Below, piece by piece: positions 32,501-45,266 of a DNA stretch of 64,000 bases. How positions within the stretch are numbered: position 1 is the first letter of the stretch; each line of letters opens with the position of its first letter. The stretch spans positions 2,928,442-2,992,441 of the forward strand of contig OX155976.1 of NCBI GenBank assembly GCA_944548615.1, read 5' to 3'. The DNA comes from Micropterix aruncella (Eukaryota; Arthropoda; Insecta; Lepidoptera; Micropterigidae). A program made the translations under genes and the position numbers. The notes under the pieces were generated by a model. That model worked only from the letters and a program-made list of their open reading frames with translations, was not told the origin of the DNA and did no database searches.

Positions 32501-32764
32501 ATTAACGGAAGTGTCTTTGGTGACGTTCACTTCAGTACGTAATTAGTGATATACTTTTTCTCTATTGTTCGTATAATTTACAAGTCCCGTTTAATTTATC
32601 TTATTCAACGATAGAAAACCTAGATAAAGTCGCTACCAATATACATACATTGGTAACCACCGATTTAAATTATGATTTAAACTTGGAAATTTTGATTTCA
32701 GATTGTCCAGGCCGCTAGATCCTACTACATCACTTTGAGGCAACTTAATAAAGATGGTTTGTAA
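26542..32764 (+). CDS. Odorant receptor (7tm_6 family), array copy 1, eight exons
   Basis: Insect odorant receptors are seven-pass membrane proteins that form ligand-gated cation channels with Orco. Exons: 26542-26777 (ATG in accATGG context), ~28593-28807, 28880-29148, 29221-29428, 30525-30624, 30701-30805, 32373-32534, 32702-32764 (TAA). Introns 2-7 have GT..AG ends with matching phases 2,1,2,0,0,0. Recognisable parts: ENFFYILLVTCAIVQ (exon 2), HYNLHILCQFDLV (exon 4), GPMLFVQLLVSSIGLCLLS (exon 5), FLLLFLGCLFQIAVPCLTGS (exon 6), and the conserved end CGWETM, then PVATKALGLTEVSLVTFTS, then QAARSYYITLRQL (exons 7-8). About 446 residues, slightly long for the family. Odd: exon 1 ends phase 2 at gtgagt, but exon 2 has no good acceptor in a compatible phase, and DEK is encoded on both sides. 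The gene may be damaged there, or use an exon I missed. Confidence 0.85.
27226..27744 (+). pseudogene. Broken Pro/Thr/Glu-rich ORF inside the intron-1 insert
   Basis: One frame runs from ATG 27226 to TGA 27744 (about 172 codons), interrupted only by TAG at 27268 and TAA at 27544. It encodes imperfect repeats of the type TMTxPTxExxAxxPAD (MTIPTLERVG, MTTPTIEPFA, MTGPILELFP) and then a neutral tail. An aataaag polyadenylation-like signal lies near 28052. It may be a retrocopy or captured gene fragment. I do not recognise the protein. Confidence 0.4.
28183..28229. other. Long hairpin (22-bp arms)
   Basis: Arms 28183-28204 and 28208-28229 pair with a single mismatch (G-U in RNA) around a 3-base loop. 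It lies in the intron-1 insert and recurs in units 2 and 3. It could be a small palindromic transposon remnant or an RNA hairpin. Confidence 0.6.
29488..30351 (-). mobile_element. Penelope-like relic in receptor intron 4, unit 1
   Basis: This is the same family as 9647-10329 but extends further upstream: minus-strand KGVTDRISKMLNRFDIKTIF, then TPGVYKVECSCGLA, a TAA in place of the Asn codon before VGQTKRP, then CEHILDSGSNHW and the C-terminal tail. The internal stop is shared by all units and so predates amplification. Flanked by gtaccaagaatt at 29488-29499 and 30340-30351 (12-bp target duplication). The tail with gtcaaacaaccgcgatagtc is on the right here and on the left in the 9.6-kb copy. 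Receptor splice sites lie outside it. Confidence 0.85.
30806..32372. other. Receptor intron 6, no gene recognised
   Basis: It contains a 120-codon plus-strand frame (31371-31733, ...MKSDHCDLYESVLTYVIVGC...) without a recognisable domain, probably incidental. The 3' part (32190-32370) is homologous to 8640-8856 upstream of the receptor relic. Confidence 0.5.
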
Positions 32765-33002
32765 TAAAATTATTTAAATAAATGAAAATTTCGCTGAAAT
32801 ATAACCTATCGGTCTGATATTAATAGTTTGTTTTTTTTAATAACACAGTAAAATTTATGATATTTATCTTTAAAGAATATTTAAATGGCTGTAATTAATT
32901 TTAGTATGTAAATGTAATATGCTTAAGTGGTTTTCAAATAAAATGATAATTATATGCATAACAGGTTGTCCATTAAACATTCTTAGACCATGTATCTGCT
33001 GT

Positions 33003-34782
33003 TTATTTTTATTTTATTTTATTTTATAGCAAACTTACAGATAGGTTACTTTTCAAGAGGTCGGTTTGTTATGGCACCTTTCCCGACGAGTGGAAGCAAG
33101 CTTTTGTTACACCGGTATACAAATCAGGTTCGAAAATTGATGTTACTAACTATCGTCCTATTTCCAAACTCTCCATCGTCAGTAAGCTATTTGAAAAAAT
33201 AGTTTACGATCAATTATATGCGGCGATTACTCATTGTATTCTACCCCAACAGCATGGATTTAGATCTGGCAGGTCTACGGTATCTAATCTTACTTTGTTT
33301 ACGAGTTTCCTGTCGCTTCAAATGAGTAAACGCAATCAAGTGGATGCTATTTATACTGACTTCAGCAAAGCTTTTGAGAAGGTGGACCATACTAATCTTA
33401 TCTCAAAATTAAGTGCCGTTGGAATTCACTGTGATTTACTACGTTGGTTTGCATCGTACATACAAAATCGTTGCCAGCGTGTGGTTATTGGAGGATTTAA
33501 GTCCGACTGGACAAGTATATCCTCGGGTGTGCCACAGGGTAGCCTTTTAGGGCCCCTTCTATTTACATTTTATATCAATGACATAAATATCTGTTTTAAA
33601 TTTTGTAAGTTTTTACTTTTTGCTGACGATATGAAAATGTACGCACCTGTTAATTCCCTTGACGACTGTCAATTGGTCCAGGATGATCTAGATAGACTAT
33701 CTCTTTATTGCGCCTCGAATCGTTTATTCCTGAATACTGCGAAATGTGCTACCGTTAGTTTTACGCGGAAAAACAATATTCTACCATTTATTTAAACTGT
33801 CAATGGTTTCTCGATAACCAAGAAAAATGCAATCCGGGATCTAGGTGTTCTTTTAGATAGTAAGTTATTATATAACTCCCAGATAGATTACATCACGAAA
33901 AAAGCATATAGTATGTTAGGATTCGTACTTCGAACTTCAAAACATTTCGCAGTTAAAAATTCTCTATTACTCTTGTACTACGCTTTCGTCCGCAGTCACC
34001 TCGAATAGGCTTCTCAAATATGGTCTCCTAACTATAATGTTCACATAAAGAGAATTGAACGTATTCAAAATAAATTCCTGAAACATTTGAATTATCGCTC
34101 CTTCTTGTCCTTTCCCAATCACAACGAAGCAGCTGCTTTTCATGGGCTTCAATCCTTACAATCAAGAAGAAAATGCGCAGACGTGGTGTTTTTTCATACA
34201 ATATTGGCAGGTAATATTGATTGTTCTGATCTTCTTGGAATGATATCTTTCCGTGTACCATCGCGACTCACTCGCCAAACGGAGTTATTCCACCTTCCGC
34301 AGGTTAGTACTAATTATGCACAAAACTGTTCCATGTATAGGGTATGTAAAATTTGTAATACGCAGCTCGGCGATATTGACGTATTCAATACGTCATCATT
34401 CGCTCTTAAGAAAGCAATTATTAATGATGGTATTGATTTATTATTGTAATCGCAATATATAATATGTTATAAATATTATTTATTCAAGAATATCTTTAAA
34501 TAATATGTATGTCTATATTATGGAACGTGTATTTACATAAAATTTTATTTACTTATATGACTCCTTTCTTCCCAGTTCCCACCTGTCCCTATAAGTGTTA
34601 GTTAATTTTTCAAAAAAAATATATTTTTGTGTTTAAATTATGAATGTTTAAGTGGAAACATGTAATTAGCTTTATTTTTTTGACTTAATAATTCTGTAAC
34701 AAATTTATTGTAACAGCTGTATGTTTCCTTAAAAATAAGAAAATAAAAATAAAAAAAAAATTAAAAAATTAAAATAGTAAAT
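33003..34782 (+). pseudogene. Jockey-type RT relic downstream of the receptor, unit 1
   Basis: A single reading frame from about 33025 to 34449 carries FPDEWKQAFVTPVYKSGS, NYRPISKLS, PQQHGFRSGRST, IYTDFSKAFEKVDH, SSGVPQGSLLGPLLF, LLFADDMKMY, DLGVLLDSKLLY, then RVPSRLTRQTELFHLP near the C-terminus. It has only two in-frame stops (TAA 33793, TAG 34006), both present in units 2 and 3. It is 5'-truncated inside RT and ends in an A-rich tail (34735-34785). The catalytic aspartates are intact, so only those stops and the truncation disable it. Confidence 0.85.
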
Positions 34783-34799
34783 ATAAGATACTAGTATTT

Positions 34800-35345
34800 T
34801 AAAAACATATTCAAACGTAACAAATTTACTATCCAATGAATAGTTTTAATTTGTAATGCAATGCTTGCATTACAAATTAACAGAAATAACATGAAAACGT
34901 TGATAGTAGAAAAAAATATAATAAAGCTAATATAATATAAGGGTAAGAAAAGTGATAAAATAAATAGGTTGTTAATAAGGTTATTTGGATAGATCAAAAT
35001 AGAAGTATGACTAATTGGATAATAATATTTATTATACATAATATGATATAATACAAAAGTATGTTATAATATAATAATCATATAATACAGTACATTAGGA
35101 TGGCAGTTAGTGAAATCTTAAGAAGTAGGCTAGGCTAGGTATGATCGAGTCTTTTATTAAATTAATGAAATCATAAAATATATCTAAGCCTTTACGCGAT
35201 TTATCAAAAACGCGACACATTCTGGTAAGAGGTCTATTCGACCCGATGTTGTTATTGCAAGCAGCAACCGAAAATGTTTGAGAGCTCCTCGTTAGTCGCG
35301 GTGGCACACGAAATTGTACTTTTTCTAGACTAGCTGGGCTATCTA
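34800..35345 (-). pseudogene. Second Jockey-type 3' fragment, facing the first, unit 1
   Basis: The minus strand encodes SPASLEKVQFRVPPRLTRSS and then RMCRVFDKSRKGLDIFYD, homologous to the C-terminus of the plus-strand relic (FRVPSRLTRQTE...YRVCKICN). The rest of its apparent ORF (to 35439) is receptor-flank sequence. Together with the plus-strand relic it occupies 33000-35345, a point that is uninterrupted in the 9.4-kb paralogue. Confidence 0.7.
34846..34880. other. Perfect 16-bp hairpin
   Basis: Arms 34846-34861 and 34865-34880 (ttaatttgtaatgcaa and its complement) pair perfectly around tgc. It lies between the two facing retrotransposon relics. Confidence 0.6.
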
Positions 35346-36039
35346 GTTGTTGGGTCTGATTACGTATTACCATAATATAAAACATAACCTGTATAAAAAT
35401 ACGACGCTTTGCGATATATTTAGAAATTTTTTGGCACATTTTTGTAGTACTAATTTTGATTTACAAAAAAATCGTAACCTTTCAATTTCTTTAGCTCAAT
35501 TTCTGTTTTCACATCTTTTCAGTAGTTTTGTAATGCTAGAAACAACGGCGTAATAAAACCTCAAACTGTGAATGCATGTTTGTAGTATTAATAGAATAAG
35601 AATTTTTATTGATCGGCCTAATTTTCCACGATACACGAGTTTAAGTGAAACTAGATGATGATGGACTTTTAATCCAATTATCCAAACGGAGGCGGTTAGA
35701 TTTTACCGACAACTGCTGGAGCGTTGAGCGAGGAGCCGAAGGAGCAAACGCTAATGTAACAACCCTTGTTCTTTCCCCTTCTTTCTTCGGTGGTGTAGGG
35801 TACATATGGACAGTGAGAGCTCTCCGTCCACGACATCCCGAGTAAAAAGACGTGCAAGTGGTAATAACTGCAGAATCAGAAGCGTTATTTGTTCTACTTA
35901 GTTGAGAACAAGTTGCGGCAAAGGGACGACCTAATGACTGGAAAGAGAGCTGGTAAATATAGGGTGATTTATTATATAGGGCTCCGAATTCGTCAGGCGA
36001 CCAAACCTTGTTGGACGCGGTCGTGAGCTGCAACAAATA
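35346..36039. other. Unit 3' flank with weakly coding-like stretch
   Basis: 35640-35800 aligns by eye with 19180-19340 in the upstream locus and encodes LDFTDNCWSVERGAEGANAN, then TTLVLSPSFF, conserved in reading frame against that copy. Possibly a transposase relic; no intact gene. Confidence 0.4.
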
Positions 36040-36640
36040 TTGGCATCCGTTATAAATATTAGGTGTTTTTTTTGTCGGGGGAGTCTGGAAGCTGTACTGT
36101 TTCCTATAGAGCGGGCGTGGATGCGGACCTTACGGCGACTGCTCTTGAAAGGACCATCGGCTACCCGATCCTGGGTGAACAGCCGGGCAAAAGATGCCGT
36201 GGTCTGCGATAGACTCGGTATATACCGTTTGACCGCTTCGTAAGGGAGAGGACTGCGCAAGCGACCTCGAACTCGTATCCAGTCGAGAGACCGGAGTAAT
36301 CTGGTCGCAACTGAAAGTAAGGGCGTGAGTGTAATCCCGCTTAGTAACACACCTGGTTATCTCGCGGTTAAGGCGTTGGCCTCTTACGGGCATGTGGCGG
36401 AGTTGACGGTGGACTGTTTTGTCCAAGTCTTCTGCGCTCACTTCACGGAAGAACTTCCTGAGGTGATGGGTTCGCCCGTTGTAGTTGACAACTCTGTATT
36501 TATGTGTAGATCGACGGTTCTCTTAATGGCGTCTGGCGTGCGTGTATATGTATGTCGCCGGCTGGGGCGCTTCCTATGTTGCAGCAGCACAACCACTTCC
36601 ATCCTCCAGTCGGGCGTTTAAGTCGCTACCGGACGACCTA
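36040..36640 (-). repeat. Unit-end repeat, inverted copy of the family at 22.5-23.1 kb
   Basis: Several overlapping 60-140-codon frames exist on both strands, none recognised. The nucleotide match to the opposite strand of 22670-23090 shows it is a dispersed repeat. Confidence 0.55.
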
Positions 36641-38805
36641 TATTTTTCTTATACTTTTCATTTTTAATTTACATCATATTCATTCTAAATTTTCTCTGCC
36701 GCGTCGAAGCTTCCTCTAGGCGAAATATAACTACGGTCCTGCCTGCGGCCGAACCACGGATATTATCATATTATAGAACACTGAAAGCCGGCACACAGCC
36801 GATGGAGAAGCCCGCCAATAATATGAAATTTCTTCTAAGGAATCTATGATACCATTTAGAGGAGAATATATGCAATGCGGTGCTGCACACCTAAATGTGT
36901 GCGAGCCTTTATTAACCTGAAGAGTGCTCGTGTGGTGTCAAAACCCGAATGTGTAACATTTGATTATATCCTGCTGCGACACAACGGTTCAGGTATGAAA
37001 ATTTACCACATATATGTAATTATGATGAGAGTATTTTCGTTTCACCACACATTGAATTCGGAGTCCGCGACAGTCACACACTCATTGTTCCCGTCAAGAC
37101 GCAAATGCAACTTCGCCGAAACGCCGGTAACAACTATCATCTATTTGAATGCGGTAAGAGTCCGTTAACATGCAATTCGAATAAAATTCAATGTCAAATA
37201 ACAGTGAAAGTATTTGTAGTATATTTATTATATTTTAGTACGTAGCTAGTTACAAAATACTGGCATATGACGTCGAAAGCGGATCAATAGCATTGAGGTC
37301 GCCTAAATGTTGACTTGTGTGAACAAACAGAAGATCCACGGAGCGGGGAGAGGAAGCAATCCTGCGGGGAAGGGTTGGTCAGGCAGAACTACATCGCCGC
37401 CAGTGAGCGATGGCTGTGTTTCTCGTCGAACTGTCGACAGCTTCTATATTTACTCTCTGATCGATTCCACTTTTATACTAACAAACCACGTAAGTGACGG
37501 ATTCCAATTATTATTGATCTGTAGGAACAACTGACGTATTAAGATACGTGGGAAACCGTATGCTGCGATTGAAGAAGATTGACTAATGTGGTTACGCGCA
37601 TTGTTAATATGCAAAGTGCTAACTTTTCCCGCTGTCACATTATACATTATTAAAAACTGCTATACAAGGGAAATGACCGAAAATTGAATGACCGAGTGAG
37701 GCGAGATCACTGTTTCAAATCGGCCAGAGACGACCGATCGGTACTTCATCTGTTTATGTGTAGCGTAATTATTATAAACAAACGCGTCGTACGTTTGTCA
37801 TAAATTTTCCTTGAAGTCGTCAAAAACGACAGATGTGGAGGATTTTTGATTGTTTTGTACCATTTTAAGATGGTGGCAGTATTAATGCGGGAAAATAAAA
37901 ATATTTATCTGTAAAATTGTATCACATATTAAAATGGAGAGTAATTCGAGCAGACAAGTAGTCATTTTTTTTTAATTTACACACAATATGAATCGAAAGG
38001 TTTGGGGGGTGCAAAAATAAAAATATTATTGAATACCATGATGTGACTGTCAAAACGTATAGTAAACCGAGTAGAAATATACTTTAAAACTAAATGGTTA
38101 CATAAATAAACAAATTATATGTACGCAATATGGAAAGGTGGGGGGGGGGGGAGAGGGATAATAAAACATGTTGTGTCTTACTCTTAAAGAAATATCAAAA
38201 CACATCATATAAATGTACATCTAAAAAGATGAGATGACATTGGGCGAGATGGAATTGGGATGGCGGTGAAGGGGAAGGGGCGTGGCGGGGAATAAATAAA
38301 TAGAATGTGTTATATACCAAGAGAACTGTAAGTATAAACACATAGGAAATTTTACTGATTAGATTTTAGACCTCTAGCACCTCAGATATTTTATAGGTTT
38401 AGAGAGAGGCGTGTATAATAAGTCGTGGAATTATATTTTTATTTATTATAATTTTTTTTTTGAATTCGGTTTCAAATATATGAAAATTTTAAGGTAGTAC
38501 AAATCCACGCAGTTTCTACCGTATACAAGAAAATTAAAATTATAAATGCTTTATAAATTGGACATTATAACGTTTTTATCATCAAATTCTGTCATAGTTT
38601 TCATTAGCCCTTTACATAAATAAGCGTTTCGTTAACCGCTTTACATAAATCATTATGACAAAAAGAATAACTCGTTTCATGTAATTTTAAAGATGATTCG
38701 AATTACTCGCGAAGCCTACATTTGCAAGACGTAGAGTATTTTTAAAATACGACCTTTTGGGATATACTATAAAACGGATGTATTGCCAGTTCCAGTTAAA
38801 GAACC

Positions 38806-41800
38806 ATGGAGGCAGTCAGAAGATATTGGAATCAGAAATATGTCAAAGAAGACGACGTCTCACGAGGCGTTTATGATTACCACACAGTTGTGGGAGTCGC
38901 TCTGCTCTGCAATGGTATCGTAAGGAACGAGAAATACAGGGATACGTCTTTTAAATTTGTGTGGCCATTCTGCAGCTTCGGATTGGGAGTCGCCGGTTTC
39001 GCTTTCGGGGTCATGCAGATGTGTCATTGTTTGGACGAGAAGTGAGTTTGCATGTGTTTGAATATCGTCGGTGCGCCTGCCAAAACCTCTATGTGCATTT
39101 TTTCGTTTTTTTTTTCGCTAGATGGCCTTAAAATCGAGTCGCGCATCGACTAAAAAAACAATTATGTGTAATTTCCTTCTAGAAATCGATTTGACAAAAT
39201 GGATATGTGGGCCTAATTCTTATTTGTGGCAATGCAAAATCGGTTATGTGTCCTCCTAAAAGCTTTTTAGTAATCTGTTTGCACATATCGGAATTGGTTT
39301 GGTTTGATTAAATCATGGTGACATACTTTTCGGGCGCTGTTTGTGTTTTGTGTATATAAAAGTATTTTGAAAACCTTTTTTATTATATGAAACGAAGTAC
39401 GAGTGAGTAAATTTAATTCATGGAGACGCAAAGTAATTGGCGAGGGAGACTTCTTGTCGACTTGAGTACGGGAAAAAAATTCTGTTGAAATGCCTGCGCA
39501 AGGTACCTATATCAGACCCATTCATATCCACTAGCTACGACCCAACTGTAGCAATTCAGCAACAACACGAGGAATCAAGCTTAGTTCGCCGTCAATAATG
39601 GAAAAAAATATGGCTTTAGAACCGACTACCGAACCTTCTGCCCTAGAGTTTATAGGAAACGACGATATTATGACCATACCGACACTCGAGCGTGTTGGTT
39701 GTACCAATATGACCACACCGACAATCGAGCCTTTTGCTGCAAATCCTGCTGATTATGCCGATATGACTGGGCCGATTCTCGAGCTTTTTCCTACAGTTCC
39801 CGATGAATAAGCTGATATTTCCATACCAACAGAGAAGAAGCCTTTTTCTAGAGAGCCTATTGAATACCAGGATAAGAGTAAACTAACATCCGTCCCATAC
39901 GCTGCTGCCATGCCAGTACATCATGATCACGAACTCTACTCTCAACCATTGCCGATGGTGATTGGTGAAACAGTAGAATTTAAGAACGTAAAATCTTCAA
40001 AAGCTTGATTGATTACAAATATTAATAGGTACATTATGTGAGTTTTAAGTATTAAAAAAATGGTGTTGATAGTAACTAGATCTAATTTTCGATAGATAAA
40101 GATGTCGTGTACTTAATTCATTTAATTTTAAAACTTACCACTAAAAACGGCTGATGTAAGATTTGAGACTTCAAAGCCTTTTAATTGTATTGATGGATGA
40201 ACTATTATTGAATAGTGGCCAAGTGAAAGCTCAAAGACATTTAAATTATCTTACTTACATGTTTAGTTTTTAAATTTGTATTCTGTGTGTCTTTCTTACC
40301 ATAATATTTGTACTGAATAAAGTTTTTTATTAGCTATTTAATTCTATTTATTTAATAATTTTATTTACGTAATAGGTACGTAGATACTGAGCAGATCATT
40401 CTATTTACGCTGCAAGTATACTATCTATGATTGAATCTATCTATGAAATATTTACCACTTCTGTATCTATGATACAGAAGTAGTAAATATTTATTTTATA
40501 GCTTCTTCGTATTGTTGTGCAATTGTAGAATTGAAAGTATCCAGTGATTTACCTGACAAATCTGACATGTGTACAGTTTCACTTATAAGGAATAATTCTG
40601 AAATAATAAGGGAAAAACAATTCTGATATGTGCACCAAAATGGCTAAAAATATATAATGTGGATCAAAAACATTATTCTCATTTTTCCTTGAATCCCAGT
40701 GTATAAATTATATTTTTTGCCATCACACTGCATTTCCAAATTATTGATTACTCAATTAACCACTAAATAAACCAGTTTTTAGTCTCTCCTGAAAACTTGC
40801 TTAAAAACACATAGAGGTTTTGGCAGGCGCACCGACGATATGAGTATGACGTTTGCGTGTTTGACGAGAAAACGGCCAATATGGAACAACAACATTACTC
40901 TATTTTCAGTAATATACCAGTGGCAGCTGAAAATTTTTTCTACATCCTACTGGTGACTTGTGCGATTGTTCAAGTATTAACTTTTACTTTTGGTAGAAAC
41001 ATTTTCCAAATACTCGGTGATTTGATGGACGACGACTTTGCTATCGTGGACAATTTACCGCTAGAATACAGGTCAGAATTATATTCTCATCACAATATTG
41101 TATTAGGTATGAATATATGAGTAATAAATTTGGAACATTCCAGGGAATTGTTTTTTAAACATCAACTTTTAATTAAAAAGTTAACAATCGGATATATTAT
41201 ATATGCTATTTGTATATACGTGTACGTAATAGGAAATACAGTTTTGCGGTTGATTTGCCAGCAACTATTTTCTGACTATACTGTAGACAGAGAGAGGCCA
41301 TTGATAATTAAGATTTGGTTACCCAGGGATGATCCCTACAGAACTCCCCTTTATGAAATATTTTTTTTTTTACAAATTCTGTTAGTTTTGTCTGTAGCAA
41401 CAGTGTTTGTCAGTGAGTATTCCAGACGACATATTTAACTTTTATGGGAATGAATAGAAATTTAAAACAAAACTTTGTTTACAGCATATTGCCTCGTGCA
41501 TTTGCATTATAATTTGCATATACTCTGCCAATTTGATTTGGTAATTCTAGGCTGGCAAAAAATATTCAACTTTGACGATTTATCGAAAATAGAAATAAAC
41601 AAAATGAAGAATGAAGAGGAATGCAACATTATTTACGACATTTTAAAAAAGAGAATTAAGGAGAACTGCATCCGTCATCGACACGCCCTCGAGTAAATAT
41701 GGCATAGTCAATTTTTTTTATATATTTTAAAAATTCATTTCTGGTTTAAATGTACCAAGAATTATAAATAGGATAGAAAACGAATTTACCGCGTGAAATT

Positions 41801-44800
41801 TGTAGGACCCGACGTTTCGGTGACGTTGCAGCCGCCGTTGTCTAGGGTAGACTGAAGAGCTGTCAGTCCGTTGTTTTGCGGGTAGGCCGCAAACCGCTGC
41901 CGCCACTGCGTAGGTTATAACGGTGGTGGGGGGCCGGGCTTGGAGCGCGGGAATTTTTAAAATCCGTCTTGCACACAACACTCACTGTATCCTGTTTTAC
42001 GTCTTTGCGTTCGGCGTTCGGCGGCGGGAACATTTTAAGAAGAGGGTTCCACGTAGAAGAGAGTTTGTAGCCGTCATCTCTATTGAAGTTCGGAGTTCTT
42101 CTTATTTCAATGGCTTCCCGGATCATGCGAGGAAAGTAGAATTGTTCCTTGGATAGAACAATGGGATTTTGAAACTGCATCCAGTGGTTACTTCCGCTAT
42201 CCAATATATGTTCGCAGATCGCCGATTTTTCTCGCTGAACGTTTTTAACAGCTTTGATGTGTTCTGTCAGTCGCGTGGCTATGGGCCGTTTCGTTTGTCC
42301 AACTTAGGCTAGACCGCAGCTGCATTCGACTTTATACACACCCGGGGTTTGCAGTGGTATTACATCCTTTACAGGCCTCAAAAATCGAGCTATATTTTGG
42401 GTCGGTTTGAAGATCGTTTTTATATCGAATCTGTTTAGCATCTTACTTATTCGATCAGTCACGCCCTTGACGTATGGTAAGAATGCTCTTGATCTGCTCG
42501 GTTTTTGAGTTTCGTCCGTATTAGATGGTGTGCGTGTCTCGTGATATTTCGTTTTCTATCCTATTTATAATGTCAAACAACCGCGATAGTCTTCGATTTT
42601 ATAGTACCAAGAATTTCCGCTAACTTTTTATATTACGTGGTGCAACAAAAAAAAACATTTAAAGGAAAAGTAGTTTGGCTCTTACCTATAACCTAGACTC
42701 TTACCAATAAGATTGTGGCCTATAGAGAAACCATAAATACGTCGGTATATACACTCTACTCTTTTTGAAATGTCGCTTTGTTTCACAGATTTTTCGAGCG
42801 CGTAAATTCGCTACTTGGTCCAATGTTATTCGTACAGCTACTAGTGTCTTCGATTGGTCTTTGTCTACTTAGCTTTGAAGTCATTCATGTGAGTATTCTT
42901 CTTTAACACAATTTAATAAATCTAAAATATATCCCTTTAAACGATATTTTTCCATTTTCCTCAGAGTATTGAAATAGGCCAATTTAATTTCTTTTTCCTA
43001 CTATTATTCTTAGGATGTTTGTTTCAAATTGCCGTACCATGTTTAACGGGATCCCTAATATTACAAAAGGTAAATATACTATAATATTTATATAAATTAC
43101 ATTACGCAACCACTTTATAATCTCATCTCGGGCGAACGGCACAAAACTAACCAATGCATAGAATACAAAAAAAAATACAAATTTATTTTTCTCCGAAATC
43201 CTTTCGTCGACGTTTCGTATCATACATACGCCGAAAAACTAAAAAGGAAAATCTTGCCTGTCATCAAATCCAATCCCTACTGCACAGGATATATTATATA
43301 CTTATTATATGTTACCAGTGGTTATCGTTATAATTTCATCAGTGAGGTTCCGCAGTTACTTAGTCCCTAATACTGATCATTTTATTAATTAAATTCTTGA
43401 GCCAATCATCTCTAAAAGTCTACTTATCTATATTGGAGATGACACTGTACAGCTTTTGTGATAGGCCAGTTATGGGTAGACACTTTTACTGACGCAAACA
43501 TACATATTATCCTTGTCCTTGTTTGGCTTAGAAAGGCTGAGTTGACAATGCAAATAAAACCAAATACATGGCAGATATAGTATCATTAGTAGCACAGGGC
43601 AACCGACATAAATCTACAATGTGGTAATCCATAAATGCGACTGTTATTTCCCTTGCAAATACCAAACAGCGGAGAAATTATATACTTTAAAATAACTTGG
43701 AATTATCGTCGACTACCATGTAAAATGGTATTACAGCGTAGAATACCTAACTGGCAAATTTACAAATACCTATTTGTTTTTCGGTTATTCCGATATATTA
43801 TTGATAATCCGACCATGAAATCAGATCATTGCGATTTATATGAGTCAGTTTTGACCTATGTAATTGTTGGCTGTGGTAGTTGCGCCTACACTCTTGTAAT
43901 TAGCTGTTTGAAAAAGCACAACCTAAAAGTAATCATTAAAACACAGAAGATCCGATTTATGTATACTCTTCCTTTAAGCACATTTATCAGTATCTGATAT
44001 TTTTCATTCAAATGATCCCAGTCAAAAATGCATCAATCATGGACGTATTGCAAAAGGGTGTTCGACAGCTCTGTTTATGGCAACCACCTTTGGACAGCGA
44101 CATTCATCACGAATTGTATATAACATGTATATAACACGCTTGAAAAAAAAAACATCATATTCCCTTGACCATTGTAACCGAATCTATTTATATTCCCGGC
44201 ATTTTGGAATGTGAAAACTTTCCCTAACCCCCAGGTGTTTTACAATATACTACTAAACACCTATTGAAATTTACATAAACGTAACATATTTACAATATAC
44301 ACTTTTGTTTATGTAGCTATACATTTATATATATTTTAGATTAATACTATTTTTTTAAATATACACATAATTATTTATTTTGTATTAAAGATTTTTGTTT
44401 TTTTTTTTTCATTACTATAATTTGTTTTTTTTTTATAATTACAACCCAATCCACTTGTTCTTATTGCGCCGAAACTAATCACACGTACTTGCACTTGCAC
44501 ACTGTTCATGCACCGTTGACCATCCAGAGTCGTTTTGTTTAGTTTTTCTTGTATAAACGAAATATTTTAATACTGTATTTAAAATATTATCACATAGATT
44601 TGCATTTATGTAAATATACGTATTGTTTATTTTTAGGCATCAGAGGTTGGCTTTGAGTGTTATTCTTGCGGCTGGGAAACTATGAAATTAAGCAAAGAAA
44701 TCAAATTGGAAATTTTGACATCCCTATTAATTGCCAACCAACCAGTAGCTACTAAGGCCTTGGGATTAACGGAAGTGTCTTTGGTGACGTTCACTTCAGT

Positions 44801-45028
44801 ACGTAATTAGTGATATACTTTTTCTCTATTGTTCGTATAATTTACAAGTCCCGTTTAATTTATCTTATTCAACGATAGAAAACCTAGATAAAGTCGCTAC
44901 CAATATACATACATTGGTAACCACCGATTTAAATTATGATTTAAACTTGGAAATTTTGATTTCAGATTGTCCAGGCCGCTAGATCCTACTACATCACTTT
45001 GAGGCAACTTAATAAAGATGGTTTGTAA
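38806..45028 (+). CDS. Odorant receptor, array copy 2
   Basis: Exons at 38806-39041, ~40857-41071, 41144-41412, 41485-41692, 42789-42888, 42965-43069, 44637-44798 and 44966-45028. All exons read the same protein as copy 1 by eye, with the same splice sites and the same unresolved exon 1-2 junction. The inverted repeats of the intron-1 insert are at 39062-39095 and 40808-40841. Confidence 0.85.
41752..42615 (-). mobile_element. Penelope-like relic in intron 4, unit 2
   Basis: Same insertion, target duplication and internal stop as in unit 1. One difference near its 3' block: ccgttgtctagg here and in unit 3, ccgatgtctagg in unit 1. Confidence 0.85.
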
Positions 45029-45266
45029 TAAAATTATTTAAATAAATGAAAATTTCGCTGAAATATAACCTATCGGTCTGATATTAATAGTTTGTTTTTT
45101 TTAATAACACAGTAAAATTTATGATATTTATCTTTAAAGAATATTTAAATGGCTGTAATTAATTTTAGTATGTAAATGTAATATGCTTAAGTGGTTTTCA
45201 AATAAAATGATAATTATATGCATAACAGGTTGTCCATTAAACATTCTTAGACCATGTATCTGCTGT

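Larger units (their letters stand above)
24502..36764 (+). repeat. Array unit 1 (12,263 bp)
   Basis: First copy of the tandem unit. Identity with unit 2 starts at atcatattatagaacactg (24502 and 36765). Unit 1 differs most from the others within its first ~750 bp, including a ~10-bp change near 24950 and small indels near 25070 and 25200. After that it is almost identical. It contains one odorant-receptor gene and four transposon relics. Confidence 0.93.

Noticed and set aside
36355..36400. tRNA-Leu-like string (gcggttaaggcgttggcctc)
   Set aside because: No full cloverleaf or matching B box at the right spacing; at most a SINE-like remnant.
35641..36441. Overlapping 66-139-codon ORFs at the unit end
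   Set aside because: They overlap on both strands within a dispersed repeat, and no frame is clearly favoured across most of the region.
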